A stretch of DNA of 64,000 nt from Streptomyces sp. NBC_00353 (GTDB lineage: Bacteria; Actinomycetota; Actinomycetes; Streptomycetales; Streptomycetaceae). A program made the translations under genes and the position numbers. Each line of letters starts with the position of its first letter. Position 1 is the stretch's first letter. Location of the stretch: contig NZ_CP107985.1 in the NCBI RefSeq assembly GCF_036108815.1, positions 8,243,501 through 8,307,500 of the forward strand, written 5' to 3'. The notes beneath the pieces were generated by a model, which saw nothing but the letters and a program-made list of their open reading frames with translations, did not search any database and had not been told where the DNA came from. This document shows positions 16,865 to 26,003 of the stretch, in pieces.

Positions 16865-17610
16865 GAGATGAAACGCAGCGGGCGACCGGAATGCCGGTAA
16901 CCCCCGAAGTGGCCGCCCTGCTGGCAGCTGCGCAGCGCGCCGGGGAAGCAGGCCCCGTTGCCGAGAAGCGGGCGCTCGATGCGTTCCGGGTGGCGCGCGA
17001 CGAGGGCGCACACGCACCGGTGTCGCCGCTGCGGCGCCGTCGGCGCGACGACTGGCGTCCGGTCGAGCGGTGGCGCGGAGTGCGCTCCGTCCGGGCCGTG
17101 CTCGCCGGCCTCACGGCGGCGGTGGCTCTGGGTGGGGTCGCGGTGGCCGCCGGTTCGGGGGCGATGCCGGGACCGTTCGGTGCGGGCGGCCACGACCGGC
17201 CGCACCCCGCACCCCCCGCGAACAGTGAGCCCGCCACGCCCGGCGGCAGTCATGGGAGCACGCCGACGCCGCGTGCGGACCCTACGCAGCAAGGGCCCAC
17301 GGACACTCCGGCCACCGGGCCTGCTTCCGGCCACCCCGGCCAGGCACAGGACGATACGGCGCTCTGCCGTGCGTACCGGCGGGTGCAGGACAGCGGGAAG
17401 GCCGCGGACGCGACGGCCTTCGACCGGCTGGCGTCGGCGGCCGGTGGCGCGTCGGCCGTGCCGGACTACTGCGACGGCCTCCTCGCTGCTCAGCCATCGA
17501 AGGGGAACGGGGGGAACGGGACCGGCAAGAGGGAGAAGGCGGAACCGACCCAGGCGGCCCCGGAAGCGGGAACGGGGAACAACACCCGGGGCAACTCCGA
17601 CGCGCGCTGA
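16861..17610 (+). CDS. Putative membrane anti-sigma factor
   Basis: A 249-residue protein translationally coupled to the sigma gene. It has a cytoplasmic N-terminal region of about 75 residues (PVTPEVAALLAAAQRAGEAG...), a basic stretch RRRRRDDW, one transmembrane helix (VRAVLAGLTAAVALGGVAVAA), then an extracytoplasmic Pro/Gly/Thr-rich tail. The tail holds a small helical module with a Cys pair (ALCRAYRRVQDSGK ... AVPDYCDGLL). No zinc-type HxxxCxxC motif is seen, so the anti-sigma call rests on gene order and topology and not on a recognised domain. Confidence 0.7.
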   Translation: MRDETQRATGMPVTPEVAALLAAAQRAGEAGPVAEKRALDAFRVARDEGAHAPVSPLRRRRRDDWRPVERWRGVRSVRAVLAGLTAAVALGGVAVAAGSGAMPGPFGAGGHDRPHPAPPANSEPATPGGSHGSTPTPRADPTQQGPTDTPATGPASGHPGQAQDDTALCRAYRRVQDSGKAADATAFDRLASAAGGASAVPDYCDGLLAAQPSKGNGGNGTGKREKAEPTQAAPEAGTGNNTRGNSDAR

Positions 17611-17819
17611 GCCCGGAACCGTCGGCGTGGACGCAGGACACCGCGGAGTCCTGCGTGCCCCGGGCCCAACAGCGGGACAGCGCACGCCCTGTGGCACTCC
17701 GCCCCGACGGGTACGTACGCGGCAACTGATCCGGGACGCGGCACCGGCGAGCCGCCACCGTTCCCGGACGCCCCGTCAATAGGGTCGCCCGGACTCGTAC
17801 GTCCGGGATTGGTGTTGCC

Positions 17820-18968
17820 GTGAAGCCGTCCATCTGCCTGTGCATGATCGTCAAGAACGAGGCCCACGTCATCGAGCGCTGCCTCACCTCCGTTCGCGAC
17901 CTGATCGACACCTGGGTGATCTCCGATACCGGTTCGAGCGACGGAACACAGCAGCGGATCCGTACCGCACTCGACGGCGTCCCGGGCGAGCTCCACGAGG
18001 AGCCGTGGGTGGACTTCGGCCACAATCGGACCCTGAACATCAGGCACGCCCACGCCAAGGCCGACTATCTGCTCCTCCTCGACGCCGATCTGGTGATCCA
18101 CAGACAGGGGCCGCTGCCCCCGCTGACCGCCGACTCGTACCTGCTGAGGCACGAAGGCGCGACCGAGTGCCGCATCAAGCGTCTGGTGCGCGGCGACATC
18201 GCCTGGCGCTACGAGGGCGTCACCCATGAGTACCTCACCTCCGACCAGCGCGACGACCAGCAGACTCTCGACGCGCTCGTCATCGAGGACCACGCCGACG
18301 GGGGAACGCGACACGAAAAGTTCGAGCGGGATGTACGCCTGCTCGGTGCCGAACTCGAGCGCGACCCCGCCAACACCCGGACTGTCTTCCATCTGGCGCA
18401 GACCATGCGGGATCTCGGCGAGAGGGACAAGGCGATCGCCCTGTACGAGCACCGCGCGCGGATGGGCGGCTGGGGCGAGGAGGTGTACTACTCGCTGCTG
18501 CAGGCCGGGATCCTCAAGGCCGATGCCGACGACTGGCCGGCTGCCATGGACGCGCTCTCGCGTGCCTGGGAGTCGCGGCCGCAACGGCTCGAGGCCTGCT
18601 ACGAACTCTCCTCCCGGCTGCGCGGCCTCGGCCGCCACCGCGCCGCGCACGCGTTCGTCTGCGCCGGGCTCGACCGGGAACCGCCGGACGACCTGCTGTT
18701 CATCCAGCCGTGGGTGTACCGATGGGGGCTGCTCTTCGAGTACTCGATCACCGCCTGCCGGGTCGGCGACATCGACGGTTCGCTCAGGGCATGCGACCGG
18801 CTCCTGTCGATGCCGGACCTGCCTGATGCCCATCGCAGGCAGACACTCACCAACCGCGAGTTCGCCGAACAGCGTCAGGCCACCCGCAACGCGTCATGGG
18901 CGTCACCCCCGGACTGGCGGCGGGGCCCACGCCTCAGTGACAACAGCTGCAGCACCTGCCACGCCTGA
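17820..18968 (+). CDS. Family 2 glycosyltransferase with C-terminal TPR-like helices
   Basis: A 382-residue cytoplasmic protein starting at GTG. The GT-A fold is evident: SICLCMIVKNEAHVIERCL, the nucleotide-binding SDTGSSDGT, and the metal-binding DxD in LLLLDADLVIH. The C-terminal half has repeated helical units (ADAD-WPAAMDALSRAWE, RPQRLEACYELSSRLRGLG), resembling the GT2-TPR proteins found widely in bacteria. Donor and acceptor are unknown. It stands alone between the sigma operon and the convergent SGNH hydrolase, so no pathway context is available. Confidence 0.82.
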   Translation: MKPSICLCMIVKNEAHVIERCLTSVRDLIDTWVISDTGSSDGTQQRIRTALDGVPGELHEEPWVDFGHNRTLNIRHAHAKADYLLLLDADLVIHRQGPLPPLTADSYLLRHEGATECRIKRLVRGDIAWRYEGVTHEYLTSDQRDDQQTLDALVIEDHADGGTRHEKFERDVRLLGAELERDPANTRTVFHLAQTMRDLGERDKAIALYEHRARMGGWGEEVYYSLLQAGILKADADDWPAAMDALSRAWESRPQRLEACYELSSRLRGLGRHRAAHAFVCAGLDREPPDDLLFIQPWVYRWGLLFEYSITACRVGDIDGSLRACDRLLSMPDLPDAHRRQTLTNREFAEQRQATRNASWASPPDWRRGPRLSDNSCSTCHA

Positions 18969-19064
18969 CACATCGGCAGTCCGTGGCGACGGATGTCGGG
19001 TCCGAGGCGGGTGACCGGTTCGAGAGCTACGGCGGCTGCGCCCAGCAGCCCCCACACGCCATTC

Positions 19065-19907
19065 CTAGCGGGTGCCGTCCACCCGGCGCCACGTGGCCAC
19101 CGGCCCCGGGTCCCGGTCGTCCTCGGGGGTGACCCAGAAGGCCTTCCCGAGCTCGGCGCTGAACTGGGCGCCCGTCCGTCCGTCGCCGGACGACCGGCCG
19201 GTCAGACGCCGACCGATCCATGGAGCCAGATGACGGCGTGCGAAGCGGAGGTCGTCGACGCGCCGTGTCGTCCACCGCGGAGGTACGGCGGCGGGGAGCG
19301 GCGTCTGCCAGTCGTTCTCGGCCGGAAGCCCCAGCGTCTGCCAGACCGCCTCGGCAACTCTGCGGTGTCCTTCGTCGGTCAGATGCAGCCGGTCGACGTC
19401 CCACAGCCGGGGATCTCCCAGCGCCGGAGTTCCGTACAGATCGACGACCAGCGCACCGTGGCGGTTCGCCAACTCGTCGACCAGGGTGAACAGCTCCTCC
19501 ATCCGCGGACGGAACCGTTCCATCACTGGGCCGTTGCGACCGGGGCTGCGCATCAGCACCAGCTTCTTGCACGCCGGCGCGAGGCGCTCCACGGCCTCCT
19601 CCAGCTGCCCGCGCACCATGCCCATGTCGCACTTCGGTCGCAGTGTGTCGTTGAGACCGCCGACGAGCGTGACGACATCCGCCTGCATGGCGGCCGCCGC
19701 TTCGACCTGCTCGTCGACTATCTGGCGGATCAGCTTTCCGCGTACGGCGAGGTTCGCGTACCGGAACCCGGGGGAGCGGGTGGCGAGCCGGCCGGCGAGG
19801 ACATCGGCCCAGCCGCGGTACGAACCGTCCGGCAGCAGGTCCGACATGCCCTCGGTGAACGAGTCGCCGACCGCGACAAGACTGGTGTAGGAGGCATTCA
19901 TTTCCAT
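19065..19907 (-). CDS. SGNH/GDSL-type hydrolase
   Basis: A 280-residue esterase-like protein. Block I is AVGDSFTEGMSD with the catalytic Ser, block II has the Gly in LAVRGKLIRQ, block III is LVGGLNDTLRP, and block V is DRLHLTDEGHRRVAEA with catalytic Asp and His. No signal peptide is evident. SGNH enzymes deacylate lipids, glycans or thioesters; the natural substrate is not inferable. It converges with the glycosyltransferase gene. Confidence 0.9.
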   Translation of the reverse strand: MEMNASYTSLVAVGDSFTEGMSDLLPDGSYRGWADVLAGRLATRSPGFRYANLAVRGKLIRQIVDEQVEAAAAMQADVVTLVGGLNDTLRPKCDMGMVRGQLEEAVERLAPACKKLVLMRSPGRNGPVMERFRPRMEELFTLVDELANRHGALVVDLYGTPALGDPRLWDVDRLHLTDEGHRRVAEAVWQTLGLPAENDWQTPLPAAVPPRWTTRRVDDLRFARRHLAPWIGRRLTGRSSGDGRTGAQFSAELGKAFWVTPEDDRDPGPVATWRRVDGTR

Positions 19908-20033
19908 GGCGATGCGATCGTATCGCGGTGGGGTCCGGCGCCTTTCACGGAGACCGGACCGAGCCCGCCGGGGGGTGCGGGCCGTGGGGGCCAGGGCATA
20001 CGCCTGCCTGCCACACGGCCCGCGTCGGCCCCG

Positions 20034-21053
20034 TCAGCGTCCTTGCGGCCGTCCCACGAGCTCGCGCAGGACATCCTCCATCGTGACCAGTCCGGCCAGC
20101 TTGTCGTCCTCGTCGAGCACCGCCGCGAGGTGTGTGCGACTCCTTCGCAGCGCCGTCAGCACATCGTCGAGCGGTGTCGCGGCCCGTACCCGGGCGATCG
20201 GCCGCATAGCCGTCACCGGGAACGGCACATCGCGCGGTGTGGCGTCCAGGGCGTCCTTCACATGCAGGTAGCCCAGGATCCGCTGCTCGCTGTCCATCAC
20301 CGGGAAACGCGAGAAACCCGACTCGTACGAGAGTCGTTCCAGCTCCTCGGGCGTCGTCCCCACCCGGGTGTACACCACCTGGTCGACCGGCAGCACCACA
20401 TCCCGTACCGGGCGACGACCCAGCTCGAGGGCGTGCCGCAGACGCTCGGCCGCGCGGTCGTCGACGAGGCCGGCATCCCCGGCGTCCTTGACGAGACGGG
20501 CAAGTTCGTCGTCGGAGAACGTGGCGGACACCTCGTCCTTCGTCTCCACCCGCAGAAGTTTCAGCAGGGCGTTGGCGAAGGCGTTGACTGTGAAGATCAC
20601 CGGGCGCAGTGCCCTGGCGAGGGTGACCAGTGGCGGTCCGAGCAGCAGCGCGGTCCGTACCGGCTCCGCCAGCGCGATGTTCTTCGGCACCATCTCGCCG
20701 AGCAGCATGTGCAGGTACGTCGCCACGGCCAGCGCGATCACGAACGAGATCGGATGGACCAGTCCGTGCGGCACACCCACCACGTCGAAGACGGGCTCCA
20801 GCAGGTGCGCGATGGCCGGTTCGGCGACGATACCGAGGACCAGCGTGCACAGCGTGATGCCCAGCTGCGCCGCCGCGAGCAGCGCCGACACGTGCTCCAG
20901 ACCCCAGATGACGCTCCGCGCCCGCCGGTTCCCGGCCTCGGCCTCCGGCTCGATCTGGCTGCGGCGTACGGAGATCAGCGCGAACTCGGCGCCGACGAAG
21001 AACGCGTTGGCGACCAGGGTCAGCAGGCCGATGAAGAGCTGGACAGCAGTCAT
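20034..21053 (-). CDS. CNNM/CorC-like (DUF21-CBS) membrane protein, short paralogue
   Basis: A 339-residue membrane protein. The N-terminal DUF21 domain has three or four hydrophobic helices (LFIGLLTLVANAFFVGAEFALI, LLAAAQLGITLCTLVLG), followed by a CBS pair (about residues 210-330: VVLPVDQVVYTRVGTTPEEL, GYLHVKDALDATPRDV, LVTMEDVLREL). Unlike its neighbour it lacks a C-terminal CorC_HlyC domain. It overlaps the upstream gene by 4 bp (ATGA), so the two are translationally coupled and may form a heteromer. Family members are linked to magnesium or cobalt transport; older hemolysin annotations are misleading. Confidence 0.88.
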   Translation of the reverse strand: MTAVQLFIGLLTLVANAFFVGAEFALISVRRSQIEPEAEAGNRRARSVIWGLEHVSALLAAAQLGITLCTLVLGIVAEPAIAHLLEPVFDVVGVPHGLVHPISFVIALAVATYLHMLLGEMVPKNIALAEPVRTALLLGPPLVTLARALRPVIFTVNAFANALLKLLRVETKDEVSATFSDDELARLVKDAGDAGLVDDRAAERLRHALELGRRPVRDVVLPVDQVVYTRVGTTPEELERLSYESGFSRFPVMDSEQRILGYLHVKDALDATPRDVPFPVTAMRPIARVRAATPLDDVLTALRRSRTHLAAVLDEDDKLAGLVTMEDVLRELVGRPQGR

Positions 21054-22387
21054 CGTCCGTCCTCCGCCCCGTCGTCGGAGCCGGGCAGCGGTGCGTGCAG
21101 CAGTACCCGCGCCGCGCGGCGCCCCGAAGCGTCCGCCACATCCAGCCGCCAGCCCGCCAGCTCGATGGAGTCGCCCACGGCCGGGATCCGGCCCACCTCC
21201 GTGGCGATCAGTCCGGCGAGCGTCTCGTACGGTCCTTCCGGCACCCGGAGTCCGATGGTCCGCAGCTGGTCGGTGCGGGCAGCACCGTCGGCCGACCAGA
21301 GGGTGCGCCCGTAGGCGTCCTCACCGGCCGGTGCGAGGTCCGGCGTCTCGTGTGGGTCGTGCTCGTCGCGTACCTCGCCGACCACCTCCTCGACGATGTC
21401 CTCCAGCGTGACGACTCCGGCCGTGCCGCCGTACTCGTCGATGACCACGGCCATTGCGAGCTTGCCGGAGAGCCGGTCGAGCAGCCGGTCCACGGTGAGG
21501 GTCTCCGGTACGAGCAGGGGCTCGCGCAACATCTCCGACACGCGCGTACGCGGCCTCTCCTCGGCCGGGATCGCCAGCACGTCCTTGATGTGTGCGACGC
21601 CGACGACGGAGTCGAGGCTGCCCCGGTAGACGGGGAAGCGGGACAGTCCGGTCGCCCGGGTGGCGTTCGCGACGTCCTCGGCGGTCGCCTGCACCTCCAG
21701 CGCGGTGACCTGCACCCGTGGGGTCATCACATTCTCCGCGGTCAGATCTGCGAGATTGAGGGTGCGGACGAAGAGTTCCGCGGTGTCCGCCTCCAGCGCG
21801 CCCGCCTTCGCCGAGTGACGGGCCAGCGCCACCAGCTCCTGCGGGCTGCGGGCGGAGGCCAGCTCCTCGGTCGGTTCGAGACCGATGCGACGCACGATCC
21901 GGTTGGCCGTGTTGTTGAGGTGGCTGATGAAGGGCCGGAAGACTGCCGTGAAGGCCCGCTGCGGGGTGGCCACGGCCTTCGCCATGGCGAGCGGCGAGGA
22001 GATCGCCCAGTTCTTCGGGACGAGTTCGCCGACGACCATCAGGAACACCGTGGACAGTGCCGTTCCGAGCACCAGCGCCACCGAGGACGCCACACTCGGG
22101 GACAGTCCGGTCGCCTCGACCGGACCGCGGATCAGTTTCGCGATCGACGGCTCGGAGATCATGCCGACTACCAGATTGGTGACGGTGATGCCGAGCTGCG
22201 CGCCGGAGAGCTGGAAGGTGAGGCTGCGCACCGCCTTCATGGCGCTTGCCGCGCCCCGCTCGCCCCGCGTCACCGCCCTTTCGAGCTGACCGCGCTCGAC
22301 GGTGGTCAGGGAGAATTCGGCCGCGACGAAGGCACCGCAGGCGAGCGACAGCAGTACTGCCACGAGCAGCAGGAGCACTTCGGTCAT
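21050..22387 (-). CDS. CNNM/CorC-like (DUF21-CBS-CorC_HlyC) membrane protein
   Basis: A 445-residue protein with the complete three-domain order: DUF21 transmembrane domain (residues 1-190, LLLLVAVLLSLACGAFVAAEFSL), two CBS domains (about 205-335, ENVMTPRVQVTALE, GVAHIKDVLAIP, GGTAGVVTLEDIVEEVVGE), and a C-terminal CorC_HlyC domain (about 350-430). A strong ribosome site (GGAGGTGAACCG) precedes ATG 22387. The leader back to the GNAT gene is about 227 bp; it contains TACTAT and the 12-bp palindrome CGCCCATGGGCG, but I recognise no riboswitch there. Confidence 0.9.
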   Translation of the reverse strand: MTEVLLLLVAVLLSLACGAFVAAEFSLTTVERGQLERAVTRGERGAASAMKAVRSLTFQLSGAQLGITVTNLVVGMISEPSIAKLIRGPVEATGLSPSVASSVALVLGTALSTVFLMVVGELVPKNWAISSPLAMAKAVATPQRAFTAVFRPFISHLNNTANRIVRRIGLEPTEELASARSPQELVALARHSAKAGALEADTAELFVRTLNLADLTAENVMTPRVQVTALEVQATAEDVANATRATGLSRFPVYRGSLDSVVGVAHIKDVLAIPAEERPRTRVSEMLREPLLVPETLTVDRLLDRLSGKLAMAVVIDEYGGTAGVVTLEDIVEEVVGEVRDEHDPHETPDLAPAGEDAYGRTLWSADGAARTDQLRTIGLRVPEGPYETLAGLIATEVGRIPAVGDSIELAGWRLDVADASGRRAARVLLHAPLPGSDDGAEDGR

Positions 22388-22614
22388 CGGTTCACCTCCG
22401 TCCCATGATCGGGCAGGGAAAGGAGGATCGCTCGATGTCGGCGATGTCGGCTTCTACTGGGAGGCTCGCCCATGGGCGGACGCTCACACCTTTCGGGAGG
22501 ACGGGTCGACGGTGTACCTATAGTAAAGGGTCGGCAAAGTCGCCTGCCCCGCGGGTCTTCGCCCACCGGCGCTCGGGCTCGCAGGGGCTTGATCCACAAC
22601 AGTCCTGCCTGTGC

Positions 22615-23034
22615 CTACAGCGGTTTCACCCAGCGTCGCCAGTGATCCTCGCGGTGGTATCCAGCGGCAGCCCATGTGCGGTGCGCCCGTTCGTTGGCTT
22701 CCAGGACCATGGCGTCGACCCGTCGCCCGCCCAGGTCGACGAATCGTTGTTCCGCTGCTTCCAGCAAGGCGGTGGCGATGCCCTGTCGACGGCACTCCGG
22801 GTGTACGGCCAGCCGGTAGGCGGAGCATCGCCAACCATCGAAACCGGCTATGACGGTTCCCGCGAGAAGACCGTCACGCTCGGCGAGAAGCAGGGCTTCG
22901 GGGTCCCTTGAGATGAGTCGGGCCACCCCGTCGTAGTCGTCGCTGATGCTGGTTCCTTCTGCGGCTTCGCTCCAGAACTGCAGCACGGCGTCGATGTCCG
23001 AGAGGCCGGCGCAACGGATGTAGAGATCACTCAT
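22615..23034 (-). CDS. GNAT-family N-acetyltransferase
   Basis: A 139-residue acetyltransferase. The acetyl-CoA binding loop is CRRQGIATALLEAAEQRF, preceded by the strand RLAVHPE and followed by VLEANERAHRTWAAAGY, the typical motif B. ATG 23034 is preferred; a TTG at 23046 would add four residues (LARP). The substrate is unknown. It diverges from the ligase gene. Confidence 0.85.
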   Translation of the reverse strand: MSDLYIRCAGLSDIDAVLQFWSEAAEGTSISDDYDGVARLISRDPEALLLAERDGLLAGTVIAGFDGWRCSAYRLAVHPECRRQGIATALLEAAEQRFVDLGGRRVDAMVLEANERAHRTWAAAGYHREDHWRRWVKPL

Positions 23035-23151
23035 TGGGCGAGCCAATCAGAACGCCGGCTCGTTCGGCGAACGTTTTCCGCACTGAGGAATCGAGAGCCG
23101 CCGCCCGGACCGGGCCTGCGGAGTCATGTTCGTTGTTCGATCATCGAAGGT

Positions 23152-24120
23152 ATGGCCCCGAATCCCGAGCGCGCCCCTTTCGCGCCTCCGTCGATCGCAC
23201 CGATGCTGGCCGTGCCGGGTCCGCTGCCGGTGCGCGATGAGGAGTGGGCGTTCGAGGCCAAATGGGATGGTGCCCGCTCCGTCCTGACCAGCGCAGGCGA
23301 CGGAACCGTGAAGCTGACTTCCCGGGCGGGCAACGACATCACCGTGACCTATCCCGAGCTGCAGGCGCTCGGCGGGATCCTGCGTGGGCGGGGTGTCGTG
23401 CTCGACGGTGAGGTCGTGGTCCTGGACGCCCTGGGACGGCCCGACTTCGGCTTGCTCCAGCGCCGGATGGGTGTGGTGAACGCACGCCACGCCACTCGCC
23501 TGGCACAGCAGACACCCGTCCAGCTCGTGGTCTTCGACGTGATGTTCCTGGACGGCCGCTCGCTGCTGGCCTCCTCCTACCGCGAGCGCCGCCAGGTCCT
23601 GTCAGGACTGGGGCTGGCCGGTCCGCACTGGTCGACGCCGGGATACGTGCACGGACACGGTGCCCGGACGTGGGAAGCCGTGGTGCGCGAGGGCCTGGAA
23701 GGCGTGGTCGCCAAGAGGCTTGCCTCCCCGTACACGCCAGGGGCCCGCTCGCCCGACTGGCGCAAGACCAAGAGGGTCGAGACCCTGGACGTGGTCATCG
23801 GCGGCTGGACACGGAGGCGGGGCGCGGCGGGGGACGTGCCGGGCGCGGTTCTGGTCGGTGTGGACACGCCGGCCGGCCTGCGGTTCGCGGGATCGGTGGG
23901 GTCGGGGATGTCCCAGCGTGAGCTGGCCGAACTTGCCGCGTACCTGGCGGTCATCGCGCGCCCGACGTCACCGTTCACCGGCCCGGTCCGGGTGACTGAC
24001 GCGCACTGGGTCGAGCCGCGGCTGGTGGCTGAGGTGACCGCCTCGGAGTGGACCGCCGCCGGCCGCCTGCGTCATCCGGTCTGGCAACGGCTAAGGCCGG
24101 ACCTGACGCGGCTGGACTGA
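23152..24120 (+). CDS. ATP-dependent DNA ligase (LigD ligase-domain type)
   Basis: A 322-residue ligase with the nucleotidyltransferase motifs: I, EAKWDGAR with adenylated Lys37; III, VVLDGEVVVLDALGRPDF; IV, EGVVAKRLASPYTPGARS; V, DWRKTKRVETLDVVIGG. An OB-fold domain follows (LVGVDTPAGLRFAGSVGSGM, WVEPRLVAEVTASEWT). These match the ligase domain of NHEJ LigD, but no polymerase or phosphoesterase domain is fused and no Ku gene is nearby. The ribosome site GAAGG lies close to ATG 23152. Confidence 0.9.
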   Translation: MAPNPERAPFAPPSIAPMLAVPGPLPVRDEEWAFEAKWDGARSVLTSAGDGTVKLTSRAGNDITVTYPELQALGGILRGRGVVLDGEVVVLDALGRPDFGLLQRRMGVVNARHATRLAQQTPVQLVVFDVMFLDGRSLLASSYRERRQVLSGLGLAGPHWSTPGYVHGHGARTWEAVVREGLEGVVAKRLASPYTPGARSPDWRKTKRVETLDVVIGGWTRRRGAAGDVPGAVLVGVDTPAGLRFAGSVGSGMSQRELAELAAYLAVIARPTSPFTGPVRVTDAHWVEPRLVAEVTASEWTAAGRLRHPVWQRLRPDLTRLD

Positions 24121-24173
24121 GTACCGGAGGCGACCGATGACGGGGCGCTGTGGCGCCGCTGCCAGGGCAGAGT

Positions 24174-24431
24174 CGCGTCGACGGCGGCGGCGAGCTCGGG
24201 GATCGTGGACCTGGCAGCCGGGTCGGGCCGGAGGCAGCTGTCGATGGCCGCGGCGAGATCGCGAGGGAGGCGTCGGCGGGACCTGGGCGGCGGAGCAGCT
24301 TCTTCGAGCTGCGGATACCAATCGTCCTGGCCGCCCGTGCCGTCGCCGTCGTCGGTCCCGTCCATGGTCTCGCCGCTGTCGAACGGCGCGTCGCCGGTGG
24401 CGACTTCCGACAAGGGCCCACCGCCTGACCC
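24174..24431 (-). pseudogene. Remnant of a serine/threonine protein kinase C-lobe
   Basis: The minus frame encodes EVATGDAPFDSGET ... YPQLEEAAPP ... RRLPRDLAAAIDSCLRPDPAARSTIPELAAAVDA. This is the end of a Hanks-type kinase (subdomains IX-XI, with the conserved Arg in DPAARSTIPEL). A TGA lies in frame about 8 codons upstream of EVATG and nothing upstream resembles the ATP-binding or catalytic loops, so only the C-lobe survives. It converges with the ligase gene. I consider it non-functional; a TTG-initiated fragment is conceivable but would have no kinase activity. Confidence 0.7.
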
Positions 24432-24624
24432 ACCTCACCGGGCTCCCCGATCCGCTCCGATGGCAGGTGGGTTTCGTCATGCCGCTTCGTACAGGTGAGC
24501 CCGCCCGCCGATGGCATCGTTGATCGTGACCGCGCGGCCACCGGTCGGTGCACAGCGGTGCGCGACGGTCGGGGGGCTCATCCCCTCGGGATGCGCCCGC
24601 CCGGCCGCTCGCGCGTGCCGCGAA

Positions 24625-24849
24625 TCAGGCGGCCTTGTACTGATGCGCTTCGGCGCCCTGCCACTGGACCACGGCTCGGTTGTCGAGGATCCGTTTCGGG
24701 TCCGCCAGACCGGCGTCGGCAAGGAACACGATGAGGTCGTGATCGCTGTGCGCGAGTCCGAGTCTCTCGTCGCGATTGTTGACGTGCACGGTTACGGGCC
24801 GGGCGCCGGACGGCGTGGGTGCGTGGATGGTGATCGGTGGTGTCGCCAT
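24625..24849 (-). CDS. Small conserved hypothetical protein (74 aa)
   Basis: A small soluble protein starting ATPPITIHAPTPSGARPVTV and ending GAEAHQYKAA. The central segment LGLAHSDHDLIVFLADAGL resembles a family of short proteins common in Streptomyces, often near integrated elements or regulators. The function is unknown. ATG 24849 follows CTGGAG. The open frame extends upstream to 25032, but that part is not protein-like. A similar tail, GGRAHLYEAA followed by a stop, occurs 147 bp away on the same strand (24478-24507) with no body attached. Confidence 0.65.
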   Translation of the reverse strand: MATPPITIHAPTPSGARPVTVHVNNRDERLGLAHSDHDLIVFLADAGLADPKRILDNRAVVQWQGAEAHQYKAA

Positions 24850-25036
24850 GACTCCAGGGTGGCCCCGCGTGAGGGCGGGCGCATCCGGTCGGCCCGGATA
24901 TGCGGCCCCGGTCCGGCATGAGGCGCGGAGCGTGACGTTCGGAGTACGTTCGGTGGCCGGCGTCGCACTCGGTCCCGCAGGTGCCTCCCACACCAGGTCG
25001 GTCCCGCCCGACCGTCGAACGCACACCGTCATGCGG

Positions 25037-25918
25037 TCAGCTGCCGGCGAGCTCCTGGACGATCGGGCCGAATGCCTCCATGTTCGGCTCCAGCACCGTC
25101 AGGTACGAGAAGCCGTACCGCTCCCGGCGCTCCCTCAGCTGCTCGGCGACCGCCCGCACCGTGCCCATCGCGAGCAGCGGCAGTGCAAGGGCCTGGTCCT
25201 CGTCGAGGTGCGGTGTCAGCGGCAGCACCTCGCGCACGGCTGCACGACGGTCGTTGGTCGTCCGGACGAACTGGATGAGCAGATTCAGCTCCGCCGGGCT
25301 CTCCCGCGCGGCGGCGAACCGCCGGTAGGCGGCGACGCGCTCGTCGAGCTGCTCGGCGGTGAGGGGCACGAGTCTGCCGGTCCGGACGCTCGCCGCCCCG
25401 GTGAACGCCACGATCTCCGCGAAGCGGGCCGCCAGACGCAGGACCCGGTCCCCGTTCCCACCGATCAGCAGTGGTGGCCTGGGGTGCTGCGGGGACCTCG
25501 GGACGTGGTTGTCGTCGCGCAGCAGCCGGTCCAGCTCCTCGACCGTACGTCGCAGATGGTCCACCCGTCCGCCGGGGGAGAGGAACTCGATACCCGCCCG
25601 GTCGTGCTCCTCGCGTACGTATCCGGCCCCGACCCCCAGCTCCAGGCGCCCCTCGGTCAGCGCATCCGTACCGGCGGCCTCGCGGGCCAGCAGCGTCGGG
25701 TTCCAGAAGGCGGCATTGAGCACGAAGGTGCCGACGCGGGGCCGCTCCGTGGCCTCTGCGGCGGCGACCAGTGCCGGGAAGGGGGCCGGCAGGCCCAGGT
25801 GGTCGGGGACCAGGATCACGTCGTATCCGAGCTGCTCCGCGCGGCGGCATCGGGTGCGCCAGTCCGTCCCGCCGGCCGGCGTCAGCATGTTCACTCCGAA
25901 TCGAAACGGCCTTGCCAT
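25037..25918 (-). CDS. LLM-class F420-dependent oxidoreductase
   Basis: A 293-residue TIM-barrel flavin/F420 enzyme of the luciferase-like monooxygenase family. Visible family features are FRFGVNMLTPAGGTDW, the strand ILVPDHLGLPAPFPALVAAAEAT, GRLELGVGAGYVREEHDRAGI, and PPLLIGGNGDRVLRLAARFAEIV. The pattern matches the actinobacterial subfamily usually annotated as probable F420-dependent oxidoreductases. ATG 25918 has an ideal GAGGAGAGGCC; the frame opens earlier, at 25969, without a ribosome site. The substrate is unknown. It diverges from the antitoxin gene. Confidence 0.88.
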   Translation of the reverse strand: MARPFRFGVNMLTPAGGTDWRTRCRRAEQLGYDVILVPDHLGLPAPFPALVAAAEATERPRVGTFVLNAAFWNPTLLAREAAGTDALTEGRLELGVGAGYVREEHDRAGIEFLSPGGRVDHLRRTVEELDRLLRDDNHVPRSPQHPRPPLLIGGNGDRVLRLAARFAEIVAFTGAASVRTGRLVPLTAEQLDERVAAYRRFAAARESPAELNLLIQFVRTTNDRRAAVREVLPLTPHLDEDQALALPLLAMGTVRAVAEQLRERRERYGFSYLTVLEPNMEAFGPIVQELAGS

Positions 25919-26003
25919 GGCCTCTCCTCGCGCCGGGTTGGTCGATGGACAGGCCACACACTCTGCCAAGGGAGAGCGTTGTCCGTATGCCGAACCGTCC
26001 CCC

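Noticed and set aside
15863..17017. N-terminal extension of the amidase frame
   Set aside because: The extension has no family similarity, runs antisense to the sigma/anti-sigma operon, and a signal segment starts right after ATG 15862.
22388..22614. Metal riboswitch (M-box or similar) before the CorC-like gene
   Set aside because: The 227-bp leader is suspiciously long, but I find none of the conserved M-box blocks; only a CGCCCATGGGCG palindrome and a TACTAT stand out.
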